Source of the DNA: Kiloniellales bacterium
GTDB taxonomy: Bacteria > Pseudomonadota > Alphaproteobacteria > Kiloniellales > JAKSDN01
Direction: 5' to 3'
Assembly: GCA_030064845.1 (NCBI GenBank)
Contig: JASJEC010000014.1
Coordinates: 1 to 64,000 of the forward strand
DNA: 64,000 bases
Shown here: piece by piece, positions 61,979 through 64,000 of the stretch
How the letters are laid out: each line of letters opens with the position of its first letter
How positions within the stretch are numbered: position 1 is the first letter of the stretch
Notes under the pieces: model-generated
Told to the model about the DNA's origin: nothing
Seen by the model: the letters and a program-made list of their open reading frames with translations, nothing else
The model's database searches: none
Translations under genes and position numbers: made by a program

Positions 61979-62926
61979 CTAGATCTGCGAGCGAATGACG
62001 CCGGGATCCTGCGTCGGCGAGTCGAGGTCTTGCGGCTTGTGCTCCTTGAGGAACTTGCCGAAGTTCGCGTGCAGATCCTCGTCCGATGCGCCTTGATTCT
62101 TGATCGCGAAGTTCACGAAGTTCTGCTGCAGGTACAGCGCCTTAAGGATCGACCTGAGATCGGAATCGGGTGCGGTCGGCAGGCGCTTTCCGCCCTTCAC
62201 CGTGACGAAGCCGTAGGCGAAGACCGCGGTCAGCGCGACCACGACGATTGCGGCGAGTATCCAGCCCCACAAGCCCCACTGCCCGAAGCCCAACCACAGC
62301 GCGGCGGCTCCGAAGGCCGCCAGAACCGCCAGCAAGATCTTCTTGAGGGGTGGGTTCTTCGCCGGCAAGCCTTCCGCCCAGTAGTCGTTGAACGGCATTG
62401 TCGTCTCGAGCTGGCACTTTCGGATGTAGGCGCAGAAATCTTTGGCGTCCTTGACGTCGTCCGTGAACCTCTCGCAGTGCTCGAAGATCGCACGCAGCTC
62501 CTTGCCCATGTCTTTCCAGAGTCCGGCCAGGTAGCCGTCCAGCGCGGAGTTATCGCCGGTCTCGGTATCGATATCGGCGGCAAAGAGGAGGTACGGCCGG
62601 TTCAAGCGATCGACCGGCCCCGGAATGATCGGGTTGCCGCCTTCGCTCAGCTTGGACAGAACCGCATCCGATGGAACCCGCCCGTTGAAGATCACGTCGT
62701 TGATCACGACGAAGCGCGCCAGGTGGGTTTGCTTGTTTCTCATGAACGGGCTCTCGGCGGCGACCTGGTGCCCGCCCTCGCGTTGATGCGCCGTCGGCAG
62801 GTTGCCCAGGATCTCGCGCAGCGTGTCCGGACGCGAGCGGTGCCGACCTTCGTCGTCGACGAAGGGGTCGTTCTTGATCGGTACGAGCACGGTCAGGAAG
62901 TAATGTCCGCCGTCGAAATTGGGCAT
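61979..62926 (-). CDS. DyP-cluster protein with two membrane segments, unknown function
   Basis: The 315-residue protein begins MPNFDGGHYFLTVLVPIK. It contains HLARFVVINDVIFNG and YLLFAADIDTE, a pattern shared with the next gene (HFARWVIIRRD, YMLFCSNFNG) and reminiscent of ferredoxin-like halves in the DyP/Cld fold. Residues 208-260 hold two membrane helices (ILLAVLAAFGAAALWLGFG, WILAAIVVVALTAVFAYG). It may anchor the peroxidase to the membrane. Unknown family; position in the operon is clear (11-base gap to DyP). Confidence 0.65.
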   Translation of the reverse strand: MPNFDGGHYFLTVLVPIKNDPFVDDEGRHRSRPDTLREILGNLPTAHQREGGHQVAAESPFMRNKQTHLARFVVINDVIFNGRVPSDAVLSKLSEGGNPIIPGPVDRLNRPYLLFAADIDTETGDNSALDGYLAGLWKDMGKELRAIFEHCERFTDDVKDAKDFCAYIRKCQLETTMPFNDYWAEGLPAKNPPLKKILLAVLAAFGAAALWLGFGQWGLWGWILAAIVVVALTAVFAYGFVTVKGGKRLPTAPDSDLRSILKALYLQQNFVNFAIKNQGASDEDLHANFGKFLKEHKPQDLDSPTQDPGVIRSQI

Positions 62927-62939
62927 GGCCCGGTCCCCC

Positions 62940-63605
62940 TTATGAAGCCGCTTGAAATCGCTTTTGCAGCGCCTCGATTCCTTTCCGGCGATTCATGTCG
63001 GCGTCTCTGGTGTCGTTGCTGGCGACCGGTGCGGGGCCGGGCGAGGCCAGGCAGTTCTGCACGTTGGTCAGAACCCGCCGGTATTCCTTGGCGAAGGCGC
63101 CGGCGTCCATCTTGGCGTGGCTGTCCTGCAACTCGCGGAGCCCTTTCAAGACGCGCAGCGCCGCCTTGATGTCGCGCTGAGCCGAGCCCGGTGTCGCGTT
63201 GTAGTAATAGTCCGTATGGATCTGGTTGTGGGTGATGTAGGACTTGAACGCGGTGATCGGGATCGATTGGGGGTACTTGAAGACCTTGTACCAGAAGAGG
63301 TCCAGGCCGGACGGGATACCGTCCGAGAAGGCATCGATGTACTGGTCCCAGGTTCCGTTGAAGTTGCTGCAGAAGAGCATGTAGTCGTACTGCAGATCCT
63401 GCTCGCCCTGGCCCAGGTCGGGCCACTGGTCACGCCTGATGATGACCCAGCGCGCGAAGTGGATGATCGACAGGCCGAGCAGGCCTGAAAGCGTCTCCGG
63501 CATACACCGCGCGTACCTGAAAATCAGCGCCTTGAGCCAGGTAAGCCCCGGCTTGTGCGGCGTCACCACGTTCATGGCATACGCCTTGCCAGCTATGTTC
63601 GACAT
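62940..63605 (-). CDS. DyP-cluster protein, unknown function, related to its neighbour
   Basis: The 221-residue protein is the first gene of the cluster. It has SIIHFARWVIIRRDQWPDLG and YDYMLFCSNFNGTWDQYI, the pattern shared with the 61979 gene, followed by a YKVFKYPQSIPITAF segment and a C-terminal helix. It carries no heme ligand or catalytic motif that I can see. It may be a small ferredoxin-like fold domain. It starts at ATG 63605; the divergent gene at 63809 has the shared upstream region. Confidence 0.65.
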   Translation of the reverse strand: MSNIAGKAYAMNVVTPHKPGLTWLKALIFRYARCMPETLSGLLGLSIIHFARWVIIRRDQWPDLGQGEQDLQYDYMLFCSNFNGTWDQYIDAFSDGIPSGLDLFWYKVFKYPQSIPITAFKSYITHNQIHTDYYYNATPGSAQRDIKAALRVLKGLRELQDSHAKMDAGAFAKEYRRVLTNVQNCLASPGPAPVASNDTRDADMNRRKGIEALQKRFQAAS

Positions 63606-63664
63606 GCCGCCCTCCCCAAGCCGACAAACTCGAGAGAAATGAGTTTTGGTTTAATCTGTTCCCG

Positions 63665-63692
63665 TTGAATCGATTTGTTGTTTCCGTACACT
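63665..63692 (+). promoter_or_regulatory. Candidate sigma-70 promoter
   Basis: TTGAAT (63665-63670) and TACACT (63687-63692) are separated by 16 bases, in an A/T-rich patch within the 63606-63808 gap. It would drive the plus-strand gene at 63809. Based on pattern only. Confidence 0.35.
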
Positions 63693-63808
63693 ATCACAGA
63701 TCGAAGCGCGGGGAACACTTCGAGTTGATCTGGCAAAGTCACCCGACGCCCGAGGAGCGCTCGTCGGTGAATCGCTGGTGATGGTGGCGACTGGAAAGGC
63801 GAAAGAAG

Positions 63809-64000
63809 GTGAAAAAGCTGGTGTTGGGCGCGGTGGTAGTGGCGGCCCTCGCCATCTGGTGGATAGCCGCCGCGCCGCGTGGCGAGATCGGGTGTTGCGT
63901 CGCGGATTCCATCGTCATCGATTCCGCGACCTCTGAAGCCACCGCGGCGGTCGACCGCTCTGCCGATTTTGCGGCATCGCTTGAGTCGTTTCCCTCGGAA
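63809..64000 (+). CDS. Partial membrane-anchored or exported protein, runs off the window
   Basis: A GTG at 63809, preceded by AAAGAAG, opens a frame that continues to the window end (64 codons seen). It begins with a basic-hydrophobic stretch (KKLVLGAVVVAALAIWWIAA), a signal or membrane anchor, then GCCVADSIVIDSATSEATAA. The rest is outside the window, so no family can be given. Confidence 0.55.
   Translation, partial: MKKLVLGAVVVAALAIWWIAAAPRGEIGCCVADSIVIDSATSEATAAVDRSADFAASLESFPSE

Overview
This window looks like chromosomal DNA of a high-GC, free-living alphaproteobacterium, possibly marine and Rhodospirillales/Kiloniellales-like. That is an inference from codon use, an MCE lipid transporter with an auxiliary lipoprotein, DMSP-lyase-like genes, and abundant GMC, TPP and hydantoinase-type catabolic enzymes. 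No rRNA, tRNA, CRISPR array or intact insertion sequence was seen.

Layout. 1-4776 is a phage-tail/lysis module: a large beta-helix tail-fibre gene, a small secreted protein, two holin-like membrane peptides and a small lipoprotein. Its left edge carries a head-to-head second copy of the fibre gene's 5' part, forming a 407-bp inverted repeat. 4777-9712 holds secreted and periplasmic oddities: a MopE-repeat protein, a DsbA-like thioredoxin-fold protein, a DUF1493 gene plus its truncated duplicate, and two exported proteins. 10052-12481 is an operon of three lipoproteins, one an M48 protease. 12653-21614 holds a Tat-exported rubrerythrin, a CPA2/Kef-type antiporter, a beta-helix protein with an endosialidase-type (S74) autoprotease chaperone, two membrane proteins and an ABC exporter. 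21768-25900 (minus strand) holds GFA and ASCH proteins, then a protease-EEP-nuclease fusion next to an SGNH hydrolase. This pair is the best candidate for an uncharacterised system.

26191-37152 is metabolic: aldo/keto reductase, DUF6064, SRAP repair protein, isochorismatase-like hydrolase, Lrp regulator, HAD dehalogenase, GIY-YIG protein, DddP-like M24 protein, TPP enzyme and gamma-glutamyltransferase. 37280-39521 pairs a cytoplasmic-looking subtilase with a convergent small protein resembling a subtilase propeptide. 39771-42639 is a GMC oxidoreductase overlapping an M20 carbamoylase. 42668-46561 is an MCE transporter operon split by a 289-bp structured repeat. 46674-54492 holds GST, SDR, CoA transferase, SixA, a second TPP enzyme, Ogt and an Ada/AlkA-type glycosylase. 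54716-56290 has visibly lower GC and carries a CDF metal transporter and a transposase remnant. 56299-63605 holds a DMSP-lyase-like cupin, an amine oxidase and a four-gene cluster with a DyP peroxidase and a P450. A gene runs off the right edge.

Three families of palindromic intergenic repeats occur. One (CTAGAGC...GCTCTAG) repeatedly supplies the stop codon of the upstream gene. One (CCTGAGCTTGTCGAAGG) adds a C-terminal tail to a GIY-YIG protein. The third is a pair of ~285-bp elements whose arms differ between copies in a compensatory way, as expected of a conserved fold or hairpin-templated correction.
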